A stretch of 64,000 bases of DNA. It comes from Treponema sp. Its GTDB lineage: Bacteria > Spirochaetota > Spirochaetia > Treponematales > Treponemataceae. This document shows, piece by piece, positions 54,950 through 64,000 of the stretch (positions are counted from its first letter, which is position 1; every line of letters starts with the position of its first letter). The translations under genes were made by a program, and so were the position numbers. The notes below the pieces were generated by a model. The model saw only the letters and a program-made list of their open reading frames with translations, was not told where the DNA came from and did no database searches. The stretch lies in the NCBI GenBank assembly GCA_017940005.1, contig JAGAZO010000008.1:181056-245055 (forward strand), in the 5' to 3' direction.

Positions 54950-56140
54950 TTAAAACACCGCTTCAAGCTTGTGGCGTTCAATGTTGTGCTTGTTCGCGTA
55001 GCCGGTCAGTATGAGCGTGAGCGCGCCGTCGCCGGTGACGTTGCACGCAGTGCCGAAGCTGTCCTGCAGCGCAAAAATCGTGAGCATGAGGGCGCATCCT
55101 GCTTCATCAAAACCGAGCACGCCAGTGATAAGGCCGAGCGACGCCATGACCGTGCCGCCGGGAACGCCTGGCGCGCCGATGGCAAAGATGCCGAGCAGCA
55201 CGCAGAACAGAATCATCGTTGGCAGTTCGGGCAACGTGCCGTAGAGCACTTTAGAGACAGTCATCACAAAGAACACTTCCGTCAAAACAGAGCCGCACAG
55301 GTGAATGTTGGCAAACAGCGGAATACCGAAGTCAACCATGTCGTCGCGGAGCGGCGGTTCCGACTTCTCTGCGCACCGCAGTGCAACGGCGAGCGTTGCA
55401 GCGCTTGACATTGTGCCGACAGCGGTGATGTATGCCGGTCCGTAATTTTTCAAAATCTTAAACGGATTCTCCTTTGCATAGGCGCCTGCGACCGCATAGA
55501 GCACCGCCAGCCAGATGTAGTGTCCCGCCATGACGATAAGGATGACTGTGATGAACACGGGGAACTGTTTTGTAATCGTTCCTTCATACGCAAGCCCGCA
55601 GAATGTAAACGCGATGAACACTGGCAAAATGGGAATGACGATTTTTGTTACGATGTCGAGGACTATCTTTTGGAATTCTTCGAGCACCACTGTTATGGTT
55701 TTTGCATTTGTCCACGTTGCGGCAAGTCCGAGCAGTATCGAGACGACGAGCGCGCTCATGACGGGCATCAGCTGCGGAATGTTGAGCTGGAACAACACTG
55801 GCGGCAGCTCCTTGAGGCCTTCCACCTGGGAGACGATGTTCAAAAGCGGAATGATGCCGAATCCCGCGAGCATCGCCAGCAGCGCGACAATCAGCGTTGA
55901 CGCATACGCAATGACGATGGCAACGGCGAGCATGCGCGACGCGTTTTTCCCGAGCCGCGTAATTGACGGCGCGATAAAGCCGATGATGATGAGCGGCACG
56001 CAGAACATGATGAGCTGGCTCAAGATGTACCGCACCGTCACGACGACGTTCATGACGGCAGTGTTGGCGACCAGCCCGACGATAATGCCGACGACGACAC
56101 CCAGCAATAATTTTACTGGAAGACTAGTGAAAAATTTCAT
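54950..56140 (-). CDS. Dicarboxylate/amino acid:cation symporter (DAACS)
   Basis: About 396 residues with eight to ten membrane segments and a characteristic GAPGVPGGTVMASLGLI (re-entrant loop) plus the segment TAVGTMSSAATLAVAL. It moves glutamate, serine/threonine or dicarboxylates with Na+ or H+. ATG 56140 (MKFFTSLPVKLL) has GAGGAGG upstream; the frame extends to 56155. It lies just downstream of the cysteine desulfidase gene, so cysteine or serine is a plausible substrate. Confidence 0.9.
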   Translation of the reverse strand: MKFFTSLPVKLLLGVVVGIIVGLVANTAVMNVVVTVRYILSQLIMFCVPLIIIGFIAPSITRLGKNASRMLAVAIVIAYASTLIVALLAMLAGFGIIPLLNIVSQVEGLKELPPVLFQLNIPQLMPVMSALVVSILLGLAATWTNAKTITVVLEEFQKIVLDIVTKIVIPILPVFIAFTFCGLAYEGTITKQFPVFITVILIVMAGHYIWLAVLYAVAGAYAKENPFKILKNYGPAYITAVGTMSSAATLAVALRCAEKSEPPLRDDMVDFGIPLFANIHLCGSVLTEVFFVMTVSKVLYGTLPELPTMILFCVLLGIFAIGAPGVPGGTVMASLGLITGVLGFDEAGCALMLTIFALQDSFGTACNVTGDGALTLILTGYANKHNIERHKLEAVF

Positions 56141-56163
56141 ACGTTTCCTCCTCAAGGAGCAGT

Positions 56164-57441
56164 TTACTGCTCCACCATTATTTTTATGATTTCTTCATTT
56201 GTTTGATGCATGCCATCTTGCGCGAGCCGTCCCACGTTTGCAATCGTCGCTTCAACAGTGCGCCCCACAATGCCGTCGCCCGGTAAAAAATTTTTTTTGT
56301 GCGTGCTCATGGTGTATCCGAGTATACCCGCGTCCACCGATTCTGCTATCTTGGCGGCGCACGACGCTTTTGCGCCGTCGCATATCATGCCGGATGCTAT
56401 GGCGAGCGAATTGGAGATAGTGTGTGCAATGTCCTCTATCCCTGCGCCGAGCAGATACGCGATGCCCGCTCCGGCGCCTGTCCCCGCGCTCACCGCTCCG
56501 CAATACGCTGACAGCCGCCCGATGCCTGTCTTTTGATGAATCGCCACCAGGTTTGACAGCACGAGCGCGCGGTACAGCTCCTCTTCGCTTTTGTGATATT
56601 CTGCCGCGTACTCGATGACGGGCACAGAACAGGTGATGCCCTGATTGCCGCTCCCCGAATTGATGACGACCGGCAGCTCGCAGCCGTTCATGCGCGCGTC
56701 CGAGCCTGCCGCCGCTTTTGCCTTTGCCCGCGTGTGCACGTCAGTTCTTCCGGACGCAAGCAGCAGTTTCCCGATTGACGAGCCGTATGCGCCGCACAGC
56801 CCTTCTGCCGCAATCGCTGTGTTGTACGAAATCTGCCGAGCGATGAGGTCGCGCACATCGGCGAGCGCAACTGTCTGCGCAAAATCGTAGATGCTCTCTA
56901 TGTCCAGCAGCGAACGGTCGGTTAGCCCTTCGTCGCCTTCTTCTGAAACAGGAATGTCGACAGTGCGCTTGCCATCTTTTTCGATGAGCACGATGTTCGT
57001 GTGATAGTGTGCGATGCGGACAGTCGCATATGAGGCTCCTGCATGCACCGTAACGATAATGTCGAACGTGATGCCGTTATCGATGTGCGACACGGATATC
57101 GGCGTCGTTTCCAAAAACTGCGCTATCGCCGCGCACTGCTCGTCGGAAACATCGGCAATCACTTCAAGCTCGCGCGCAGGATTTCCGGCAATGATGCCCG
57201 CAGCAGCTGCAGCAGGAATGCCGCGCAGGTGATTCGTATGCGGCACCACGACGCTTTTGACGTTTTTAATAACGCTGCCGCTTGCGCCAACAGACACACG
57301 CTCCGGCAGCGCGCCGAGCGTCTCCCGCGCTTTTGCTGCCGCCAAGCTCAACGCAATCGGCTCCGTGCATCCCATTGCAGGAATCAACTCTTCATTCAAT
57401 ATTTTAATATACGCACTATATTTCTGATCGTCTTTTTGCAT
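56164..57441 (-). CDS. L-cysteine desulfidase / CyuA (UPF0597) family
   Basis: A 425-residue protein of the serine dehydratase-alpha-like superfamily. MGCTEPIALSLAAAKA, SGSVIKNVKSVVVPHT, and INSGSGNQGITCSVPV are conserved family motifs; the cysteines in MGCTEP and later GMICDGAKASCAAK ligate an iron-sulfur cluster in related enzymes. It would break cysteine to H2S, pyruvate and ammonia. Paired with a symporter as in cyuPA of enterics. The base composition is more GC-rich than neighbours, which may signal recent transfer. Confidence 0.85.
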   Translation of the reverse strand: MQKDDQKYSAYIKILNEELIPAMGCTEPIALSLAAAKARETLGALPERVSVGASGSVIKNVKSVVVPHTNHLRGIPAAAAAGIIAGNPARELEVIADVSDEQCAAIAQFLETTPISVSHIDNGITFDIIVTVHAGASYATVRIAHYHTNIVLIEKDGKRTVDIPVSEEGDEGLTDRSLLDIESIYDFAQTVALADVRDLIARQISYNTAIAAEGLCGAYGSSIGKLLLASGRTDVHTRAKAKAAAGSDARMNGCELPVVINSGSGNQGITCSVPVIEYAAEYHKSEEELYRALVLSNLVAIHQKTGIGRLSAYCGAVSAGTGAGAGIAYLLGAGIEDIAHTISNSLAIASGMICDGAKASCAAKIAESVDAGILGYTMSTHKKNFLPGDGIVGRTVEATIANVGRLAQDGMHQTNEEIIKIMVEQ

Positions 57442-57673
57442 GATTTTATTATATCATGATTTGCGGTAAAATTGTTTTTTTTACACCATATTATAATTAA
57501 AAATATCTGCATGTTTTTGCAGTGCTGCTTCAGTGCATTCATGCCGTTGAAAAAAAATTGTTTTCGCGCGATAATGCTGTTGCACGTTTTGCGATGCAGG
57601 TTGCGCATGATACTGAGTGCGGTATCATGCATCGTACGATGTGCGCGCGCATATTTTTTGACGAGGTTTATCT

Positions 57674-58582
57674 ATGACACCATTTCGCGGCGCGTTTACG
57701 GCGCTCATCACTCCCATGAAAAACGACGGTCACATTGATTACGACGGATTACGAACGCTCATTTCATTTCAACTTGAGCAAGGCATAGACGGCCTTGTGC
57801 CGCTTGGCACGACGGGCGAAACGCCCACGCTCGATGCGCACGGTGAAGAAGACGAGATTATTGCAATCGTCATGGAGCAGGTGCGCGCGTTTGAAAAATC
57901 GAGCGGTAAAAAAATTCCTGTCGTGCTCGGAACGGGAAGCAACAACACGCGTGAAGCGGTGCGCTATACGGAGCGCGCAAAAGCAAGCGGCGCGGATGCT
58001 GCGCTCGTCGTCATGCCGTATTACAATAAGCCATCAAACGAAGGCATATTTCGCCACTTTGAAACGCTCTCGCGCATCGGCATTCCAATTATCGTGTACA
58101 ACATTGCAGGGCGCACGGGCAAAAACATAGATACGCCTACGCTTTTTCGCATTGCGCAGCTTGCGAACATTGTGGGCGTAAAAGAAGCGAGCGGCTCCAT
58201 TCCGCAGATGATGGACGTGATTTTTGACATCAAGCGCACAAAGCCGGATTTCGCTGTTTTAAGCGGAGACGACGCGCTCACGCTGCCGCTCATCGCGTGC
58301 GGTGGCGACGGTATCATCTCCGTCGTGTCAAACCTTGTGCCCGCGCTGGTAACGCAGATGACGGGCGCCGCGCTTTCCGGTGATTTTGAAACAGCGCGCG
58401 AACTGCACTACCGCCTGCTGCCGTTTTTTAAAGCGGCATTTGTAGACGGTAATCCCACGTCAATCAAATATGCCATGAACGCAAAAGGCTTGCCCGCGGG
58501 AAGCGTGCGGCTTCCGCTCGTTGAAATCACGGACGAGGCAAAAAAAAGTATCGATGCCGCGCTCGCGCAGTGCGGGCTGTGA
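57674..58582 (+). CDS. dapA: 4-hydroxy-tetrahydrodipicolinate synthase
   Basis: Lysine/diaminopimelate pathway. A 302-residue TIM-barrel: FRGAFTALITPMKNDGHID, PLGTTGETPTL, YYNKPSNEGIF, and Schiff-base Lys in VGVKEASGS. ATG at 57674 follows an AGG. Together with the downstream asd it supplies DAP-type peptidoglycan precursors. Confidence 0.94.
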   Translation: MTPFRGAFTALITPMKNDGHIDYDGLRTLISFQLEQGIDGLVPLGTTGETPTLDAHGEEDEIIAIVMEQVRAFEKSSGKKIPVVLGTGSNNTREAVRYTERAKASGADAALVVMPYYNKPSNEGIFRHFETLSRIGIPIIVYNIAGRTGKNIDTPTLFRIAQLANIVGVKEASGSIPQMMDVIFDIKRTKPDFAVLSGDDALTLPLIACGGDGIISVVSNLVPALVTQMTGAALSGDFETARELHYRLLPFFKAAFVDGNPTSIKYAMNAKGLPAGSVRLPLVEITDEAKKSIDAALAQCGL

Positions 58583-58707
58583 ACATGTGGCGCGTTTATG
58601 TATGCGCAAGTTACGCGTGCGGCGCATGTGCACACTGCGATTCTGCGCACGCGTGAAACTGCGCTGCGAAAGCCATGTGCGGTTGTTGCCGCAATAGGAG
58701 AAACGAC

Positions 58708-59808
58708 ATGAACAAAATAGCAGTTGGCGTGCTCGGCGCTACGGGCATGGTGGGGCAGCGATACATCGCGCTGCTCGAAAATCATCCGTGGTTTGAGGTG
58801 ACGTATGTTGCGGCAAGTCCGCGCTCTGCGGGAAAACCGTATGCGGATGCAGTTGCAAACCGCTGGCTCATTGGAGAACATATTCCGCGCTCTGTTGCGC
58901 CGCTTATCGTGCACGACGCGAACGATGTTGCTTCTGCGCGCGGAAAATGCGCGTTCGTGTTCAGCGCGCTCGAAATGGACAAAGACGCAATCAAGCAGCT
59001 TGAAGTTTTGTATGCCGCTTCAGATATTCCTGTGGTGTCGAACGCGAGCGCACATCGTTGGACAGAAGACGTGCCCATGCTCGTGCCGGAAATCAATTTT
59101 TCGCACCTCGACGTGATTGCCGCTCAAAAAAAATCGCGCGGCTGGAATAAGGGCTTTATCGTTGTGAAGCCGAACTGCTCGCTCCAAACATACATGATGC
59201 CGCTCCACGCGCTTGTGCAAGCGGGCTTCCCCGTTAAACGCATGACGGTGACGACACTGCAAGCGACGAGCGGTGCGGGCTACCCCGGCGTTCCGTCGTT
59301 CGACATGATAGACAACATTGTGCCGTTCATCAGCGGCGAGGAAGAAAAGACAGAAAAAGAGTGCTTGAAAATTCTTGGGCATGTTGCAGACGGAAAAATT
59401 GTCAATGCGCCGCTTCCGCTCGTCTCTGCAACATGCACGCGCGTTCCTGTCGTTGACGGACACACGGCGTGCGTGAGCATGGAGTTTGATGTGCCGACGG
59501 ACAAAAAGCCGTCGCTTGCGGAGATTGAGCGCGTGTGGGCTTCTTATTCGTCGGTGCCGCAAGAGCGTGGGCTGCCGTCAGCGCCGCTGCATCCTATTGT
59601 CGTACGGAGCGAAGAAAATCGCCCGCAGCCGCGCCGCGACAGAGAAACGGAAAAAGGCATGGCGTGTGTGATTGGGCGGTTGCGCGAATGCAGCGTGTTT
59701 GACGTCAAGTTTGTCGCGCTCAGCCACAACACAAAACGCGGAGCGGCGCTCGGCGGCATCCTCAATGCAGAACTGTTAAGAGTGAACGGATTTTTTGACG
59801 GTCTGTAA
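58708..59808 (+). CDS. asd: Aspartate-semialdehyde dehydrogenase
   Basis: Makes aspartate semialdehyde from aspartyl phosphate. A 366-residue protein starting MNKIAVGVLGATGMVGQRYI with the active-site Cys in KPNCSLQTYMMPL (residue ~155). The sequence is of the archaeal/fungal-like subtype rather than that of E. coli. ATG 58708 has AGGAG upstream; an upstream in-frame start at 58675 is unlikely. Confidence 0.93.
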   Translation: MNKIAVGVLGATGMVGQRYIALLENHPWFEVTYVAASPRSAGKPYADAVANRWLIGEHIPRSVAPLIVHDANDVASARGKCAFVFSALEMDKDAIKQLEVLYAASDIPVVSNASAHRWTEDVPMLVPEINFSHLDVIAAQKKSRGWNKGFIVVKPNCSLQTYMMPLHALVQAGFPVKRMTVTTLQATSGAGYPGVPSFDMIDNIVPFISGEEEKTEKECLKILGHVADGKIVNAPLPLVSATCTRVPVVDGHTACVSMEFDVPTDKKPSLAEIERVWASYSSVPQERGLPSAPLHPIVVRSEENRPQPRRDRETEKGMACVIGRLRECSVFDVKFVALSHNTKRGAALGGILNAELLRVNGFFDGL

Positions 59809-59865
59809 AGCGCCCGCACGCTGCGCAACAAAAGCTCTGCGAACTGTAGAAAGGATGGCGATTTA

Positions 59866-60663
59866 ATGGCAAAGAACGGCACAATTCCCATAGATGATAC
59901 ATGCATTGACTACATTTCATTTGGACGCGGCACGAGCACACTCGTCATGTTGCCGGGATTGAGCGAGTCGCTTCGGGGCGTAAAAGGAACGGCGCTTTTA
60001 TTTTCCATTTTATACCGAAAGCTCGCGCGCGATTTTACTGTCTATCTGTTCGGGCGCAGGCGTGTGCTTCCGAAAGATTTTTCTATAGCTGACATGGCGC
60101 GCGATGTTGCGCATGCGATGAACAAACTTGCCATAGATGCTGCGTGTATGCTCGGCGTTTCGCAGGGCGGCATGATTGCGCAAGTCCTTGCCATTGAGCA
60201 TCCGCCGCTCGTGCAAAAGCTTGTTCTTGCTGTAACGCTTTCGCGCCCAAACGACACAGTCCGCGAGTACGCGCGCGCTGTGATAGAGCTTGCAAAAAAC
60301 GGAAACTACAAGCAGCTGATGCAAACGACACTAGCGTCATCATATTCAGAGCGGTATTTGAAAAAGCACAAGCTGCTTATTCCATTTGCAGTTCATTTTG
60401 GCAAGCCGAAAAACTTTGATAAATTTTTGGTGCAAGCGAAAGCGTGCTTGCATCATGACGTTTATGAACGGCTGCAAAAAATACAGTGCCCGGTGCTTGT
60501 CATTGGCGGCGAGGACGACCGCGTTGTCTCTGCAAAAGCTTCGCGGGAAATTGCAGAAAAAATTCCACAGAGCGAGCTGTATCTGTACAGCGGATTGGGG
60601 CACGCCGCCTTTGACGAAGCGCGCGATTTTTGGGAACGTGTGGCATGGTTTTGCAAACGATGA
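59866..60663 (+). CDS. Alpha/beta hydrolase
   Basis: A 265-residue esterase-like protein. Nucleophile elbow GVSQGGM (Ser ~104), oxyanion region VMLPGLSESLRG, acid in GGEDDRVVS and catalytic His in GLGHAAFDEA. ATG 59866 has AAGGATGG upstream. It probably belongs to the dapA-asd operon, but its substrate cannot be told. Confidence 0.88.
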   Translation: MAKNGTIPIDDTCIDYISFGRGTSTLVMLPGLSESLRGVKGTALLFSILYRKLARDFTVYLFGRRRVLPKDFSIADMARDVAHAMNKLAIDAACMLGVSQGGMIAQVLAIEHPPLVQKLVLAVTLSRPNDTVREYARAVIELAKNGNYKQLMQTTLASSYSERYLKKHKLLIPFAVHFGKPKNFDKFLVQAKACLHHDVYERLQKIQCPVLVIGGEDDRVVSAKASREIAEKIPQSELYLYSGLGHAAFDEARDFWERVAWFCKR

Positions 60664-60835
60664 TGCTATGCAATCTCTTTGTAAAAAATCTTAACAATCG
60701 ATGTGCATGTTTTGTGCAAATAAAACACGTCATCTCCACACATGAGCGATGCATTTTGATATACGTTTTGCAGGATGCGCAGTGAAGTTTTGTAATGAAG
60801 TTTCAAACGACAATGCTGTGAAAGCGTTTTAGTGA

Positions 60836-61549
60836 TTACTCCATAGGAGTTTCTATGTCTTCTCGAAATAAAAATAAATCCTGAATTTTGAGCGAGTAGG
60901 AAGAGCTTACTTCTATATTTTGCCCGATGTTGCTTGTTACAGGAATGCTGAATGCATGGCTGACAGATGTGTAATTCTCTGCGGCAACTTCAATCGTAAA
61001 CGTGAAATATTTATTGATATCTGGTTGCTCTGCCTTGAACGGTTTTACCCAAAAAGAGTATGAGCCTTTTGTAGCTTCATATGTGTTGCATGGGTTTGTC
61101 CACGTTTTGTCTACCATATCTACAATGAGGTCATTGTATTTGAGCGTGATTGTGGCGTCGGAGAGTGGAGCAAATGTTGAACCGTCGTATATGGTACCGA
61201 TGATAACAGGAAAATTGAATAACGGTTGCATTCTTTCTGCAAGTATCAAATGCTTTGGGTCTTTATGATAAGGGCGCTTTACTGTATTGATAACACGAAT
61301 GCCCTCTATTATTAATGCATCTACATCTGCACGAATCTGCGAAGGGGAAGGATGATTTATTGCATGGACAATACCTCGTCCCGACACAATGTAGCGCGGC
61401 TGTATGCGGTTGAGCACATAACATATTACATCGAGCTTACAGTTTTCACAATTACACGTAAGCCATGCAGGTCTGTTTTCGTCAAGTTGCTCATACATTT
61501 GTATTACGCGACCGGCAACATATTCTTCCATTAAATTGTGAACTTTCAT
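60836..61549 (-). CDS. ComFB-domain protein
   Basis: A 237-residue protein. The first ~95 residues (LMEEYVAGRVIQMYEQL, CNCENCKLDVICYVLNRIQPRYIVSG) match the late competence protein ComFB, with a possible Cys-based metal site. The C-terminal half has a beta-sandwich-like domain (FNFPVIIGTIYDGSTFAPLSDATITL region). Competence is not proven in treponemes; its role here is unknown. Confidence 0.85.
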   Translation of the reverse strand: MKVHNLMEEYVAGRVIQMYEQLDENRPAWLTCNCENCKLDVICYVLNRIQPRYIVSGRGIVHAINHPSPSQIRADVDALIIEGIRVINTVKRPYHKDPKHLILAERMQPLFNFPVIIGTIYDGSTFAPLSDATITLKYNDLIVDMVDKTWTNPCNTYEATKGSYSFWVKPFKAEQPDINKYFTFTIEVAAENYTSVSHAFSIPVTSNIGQNIEVSSSYSLKIQDLFLFREDIETPME

Positions 61550-61573
61550 ACTGACATACTTCCTTATTGTATT

Positions 61574-63598
61574 TTAATTTCCGCCTTTGCGTGTATACGA
61601 TGCAAGTCCGCCTGCAAGCAATATTTCTCGGCTTCGTTTATCCAAATCATTTGTGCCTTTTATTATACGCTTGTTTACGGACAGCATGAACTCGCTTCCT
61701 TTTTTTAATGACTGTACAATATCTGTAAATTCAATTACATCGCTTTCTTTTATTATATCATAATCTGAAGAATTTGCAAATGATATGGGAATAATTCCGT
61801 AATTGATAAGGTTTGCCTTGTGGATTCGCGCAAAACTTTTTGCAATTACTGCGCGCACGCCGAGATACATAGGACCGAGAGCTGCATGCTCGCGGGACGA
61901 GCCCTGCCCATAATTTTCACCGCATACGATAAAACAGCCGGAAAACTTTGTCGCTTCTGCACGCACATAAAATGATTTATCGAGGCGTGAAAATGTGTAT
62001 TTGCTTATTGCAGGAATGTTTGAACGGTATGGCAATACTTTCGTTCCTGCTGGCATAATGTCGTCTGTAGAAACGTTGTCAGGTGTTTTTAACAAGACAG
62101 GAAGTTTGAGCGAAGAAGCGCATGACGGGCAGGGCGGACATTCTTTTATGTTTGGCCCACGCACGATTGCAACATTTTGCGCTTCGTTTTCGTCAAGCGG
62201 CGGAATAATCATACCTTCGTCTTTTGCTATCTTTTTTATGTCTTTTGCAGAAAGTCGCTCGTCGTTGCCATCGAGCATGCTCATGCGGTTTCCATGCACG
62301 TAGCTTTTGTCCACATATGAAAGCGTTTCCGCTTCAGTGATGACTCCAGTAATCGCAGAGGCTGCCGCTGTTTCAGGAGAGACGAGATACACATGCGCGT
62401 CCGCAGTGCCGCTCCGCCCTTTGAAATTTCTGTTGAACGTGCGAAGCGACACGCCTTCGCTGTTGGGCGCAAATCCCATGCCTATGCATGGACCGCACGT
62501 GCTTTCAAGAATACGGAAACCTGCCGCTATGAGCGTGCCGAGTATGCCCGCTTTTTCAGCCATCATGAGCGTGGCGCGGCTTCCAGGCGCAATGCCCGCT
62601 TCTACGCCTGGCGCAATATGTTTGCCTTTAACGATTGCCGCAACTGTTTCCAAATCATCGAGCGAGCTGTTTGTGCACGACCCGATTACAACTTGCGTCA
62701 CCTTTTTGCCCGAAAGATTTTTGACTGTATCTACTGCATCGGGCGAGTGCGGCTTTGCTGCAAGCGCAGAAAGTTTTGATAAATCTATTTGCAGTATTTT
62801 GTCGTATTCAGCGCCTACGTCTGCCTCCTGCTTTGACCAATCTTTTGCTCTGCCTATAGCTGCAAGAAATGATTTTGTTTTTTCATCGGAGGGAAAAATT
62901 GAGCAGGTGGCACCAAGTTCTGCCCCCATATTTGTGATTGTGGCTCGTTGCGGAACAGTGAGCGTGGAAACGCCCGAGCCAAAATATTCGTATACGCTGC
63001 CGATACCGCCTTTTACTGTTTCACGGCGCAGCACTTCGAGGATAACGTCTTTTGCGCTCACTCCTTTTCGCAATTTGCCCGTGAGCTGCACTCCTATGAC
63101 GCGTGGCATTGCAAGATGAAATGCACCGCCCGCCATTGCAACTGCAACGTCAAGACCGCCAGCGCCTATTGCAATCATGCCGATGCCGCCGCCTGTGGGC
63201 GTGTGGCTGTCGCTTCCTAAAAGCGTTTTGCCCGGCTTGCCAAAGTGCTCCAAGTGCACTTGATGGCAAATGCCGTTTCCCGCGCGCGAAAAATACAAGC
63301 CGTATTTTGCCGCCACGCTCTGAAGGTAGCGGTGGTCATCCATGTTTTTGTAATCTGTTTGCAGCGTATTGTGGTCAACATACGAAACGGAAACTTCTGT
63401 CTTTACGCGCGGCACACCGATTGTTTCAAATTGCAAGTACGTCATGGTGCCTGTTGCGTCCTGCGTGAGCGTTTGATCTATTTTGATGGCTATATCGTTT
63501 CCGCGCGGTATAGGTTCTCCCGGAACAAACTGCGTGTCTGCGCATGCATCTTTAACAATATGCGCTTGTAAAATTTTTTCCGTAAGTGTAAGCGGCAT
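61574..63598 (-). CDS. Aconitate hydratase
   Basis: A 674-residue [4Fe-4S] hydro-lyase: LLGSDSHTPTGGGIGM, VVIGSCTNSSLDDL, STCGPCIGMGF (cluster Cys), the swivel-domain TDDIMPAG and YGQGSSREHAALGP. It is about 75% of the length of AcnA and fits the shorter putative aconitase class. It sits alone, divergent from the tandem repeat at its 5' side. Confidence 0.92.
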   Translation of the reverse strand: MPLTLTEKILQAHIVKDACADTQFVPGEPIPRGNDIAIKIDQTLTQDATGTMTYLQFETIGVPRVKTEVSVSYVDHNTLQTDYKNMDDHRYLQSVAAKYGLYFSRAGNGICHQVHLEHFGKPGKTLLGSDSHTPTGGGIGMIAIGAGGLDVAVAMAGGAFHLAMPRVIGVQLTGKLRKGVSAKDVILEVLRRETVKGGIGSVYEYFGSGVSTLTVPQRATITNMGAELGATCSIFPSDEKTKSFLAAIGRAKDWSKQEADVGAEYDKILQIDLSKLSALAAKPHSPDAVDTVKNLSGKKVTQVVIGSCTNSSLDDLETVAAIVKGKHIAPGVEAGIAPGSRATLMMAEKAGILGTLIAAGFRILESTCGPCIGMGFAPNSEGVSLRTFNRNFKGRSGTADAHVYLVSPETAAASAITGVITEAETLSYVDKSYVHGNRMSMLDGNDERLSAKDIKKIAKDEGMIIPPLDENEAQNVAIVRGPNIKECPPCPSCASSLKLPVLLKTPDNVSTDDIMPAGTKVLPYRSNIPAISKYTFSRLDKSFYVRAEATKFSGCFIVCGENYGQGSSREHAALGPMYLGVRAVIAKSFARIHKANLINYGIIPISFANSSDYDIIKESDVIEFTDIVQSLKKGSEFMLSVNKRIIKGTNDLDKRSREILLAGGLASYTRKGGN

Positions 63599-63711
63599 TA
63601 AACTACCTCGATATTTTATAGTGGAATTATTTTAGCAGATTTTTGAACGGCGCACAATATGTTTTTACATTATACGATGCACTAAAAAATGCCGCCGTCA
63701 TGGCGGACAGC
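63599..63711 (+). other. Upstream spacer of the aconitase gene
   Basis: AT-rich, with a small hairpin CCGCC-GTCAT-GGCGG at about 63692-63706 just before the tandem repeats. This should hold the aconitase promoter on the minus strand. Confidence 0.5.
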
Positions 63712-64000
63712 CCGCACAGTTTGTGGCACAAACCCCGCACAGTTTGTGGCACAAACCCCGCACAGTTTGTGTCACAAACCCCGCACAGTTTGTGTCGCAA
63801 ACCCCGCACAGTTTGTGGCACAAATCTCGCACAGTTTGCGACACAAATCCCGCACAGTTTGCGACACAAATCCCGCACAGTTTGTGTCACAAATCCCGCA
63901 CAGTTTGTGGCACAAATCCCGCACAGTTTGTGGCACAAATCCCGCACAGTTTGTGGCACAAATCCCGCACAGTTTGCGACACAAATCCCGCACAGTTTGC
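63712..64000 (+). repeat. 23-bp tandem repeat array, open at the right edge
   Basis: Twelve full copies and one partial copy, at a period of 23 bases starting at 63712 (63735, 63758, 63781 ... 63988), of the unit CCGCACAGTTTGTGGCACAAACC. Each copy has the palindrome TTTGTG-N-CACAAA or a variant (TTTGTGTCGCAAA, TTTGCGACACAAA). The array continues beyond the window. Because 23 is not a multiple of three, three frames read the same 23-residue protein repeat on the minus strand (RDLCHKLCGICATNCAGF is typical); these are likely translations of the repeat. Confidence 0.9.

Noticed and set aside
63627..63993. Cys-rich repeat proteins on the minus strand (QTVRDLCHKLCGI type)
   Set aside because: They are the translation of a 23-base tandem repeat in three frames, so openness is expected without selection.
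63712..64000. CRISPR array
   Set aside because: Repeats are head-to-tail at 23 bases with no spacers, and there are no cas genes in the window.

Overview
The window looks like a chromosomal segment of a spirochaete of the genus Treponema, probably one of the oral or commensal species with intermediate GC content rather than T. pallidum. The evidence is the set of treponeme-like lipoproteins, TpLRR/BspA-type surface proteins and DUF115/MptE-like motility proteins, the style of the conserved hypothetical proteins, and the gene content, including a cdaA-cdaR-acpS run, a BON-plus-BFD glycerol-3-phosphate dehydrogenase-like protein and a very long signal peptidase I. No 16S rRNA gene or tRNA gene was recognised, so the species is not fixed.

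Layout. 1-7.3 kb (minus): a large exported protein running off the left edge, dinB in the same uninterrupted frame, and a polytopic membrane protein split by an A10 tract. 7.4-12.6 kb (plus): two treponemal proteins, a lipoprotein, trmB, ligA and a small membrane protein. 12.8-18.1 kb (minus): M23 peptidase, recJ, pyrimidine-nucleoside phosphorylase, recO. 18.1-20.4 kb: an Rpn-type nuclease, rpoZ, a 29-residue bS22/COX24-like protein and a run of strong hairpins. 20.4-29.0 kb (plus): dxs (with no ordinary start codon), folP, cdaA, cdaR, acpS, a DUF2225 protein, truA and a long lepB. 29.2-36.3 kb (plus): a redox/kinase locus resembling glycerol or polyol catabolism. 36.4-37.5 kb: a leucine-rich-repeat lipoprotein.

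37.6-45.0 kb is an AT-rich accessory island. I read it as an integron cassette array without an integrase in this window: five attC-like sites plus one half-site, each followed by a conserved cassette head (a short hairpin around ACTGG). The cassettes carry YefM-YoeB, MazE-MazF, a lipoprotein, a membrane protein, a PD-(D/E)XK-like protein, and several broken DUF262/HNH (GmrSD-like) genes. A HepT-like fragment lies on the opposite strand at the left edge.

45-54.5 kb holds envelope genes: a DUF115 protein, an FtsI-type transpeptidase and a second signal peptidase I (minus), LysM-M23 peptidase, a zinc-ribbon protein and a NodB-like protein (plus), and DacF (minus). 54.5-55 kb is a hairpin-rich spacer with a duplicated element. 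55-57.4 kb (minus) pairs a dicarboxylate/amino-acid symporter with a CyuA-type cysteine desulfidase. 57.7-60.7 kb (plus) is dapA, asd and an alpha/beta hydrolase. 60.8-63.6 kb (minus) is a ComFB-domain protein and an aconitase. The window ends in a 23-bp tandem repeat array that continues beyond the edge.
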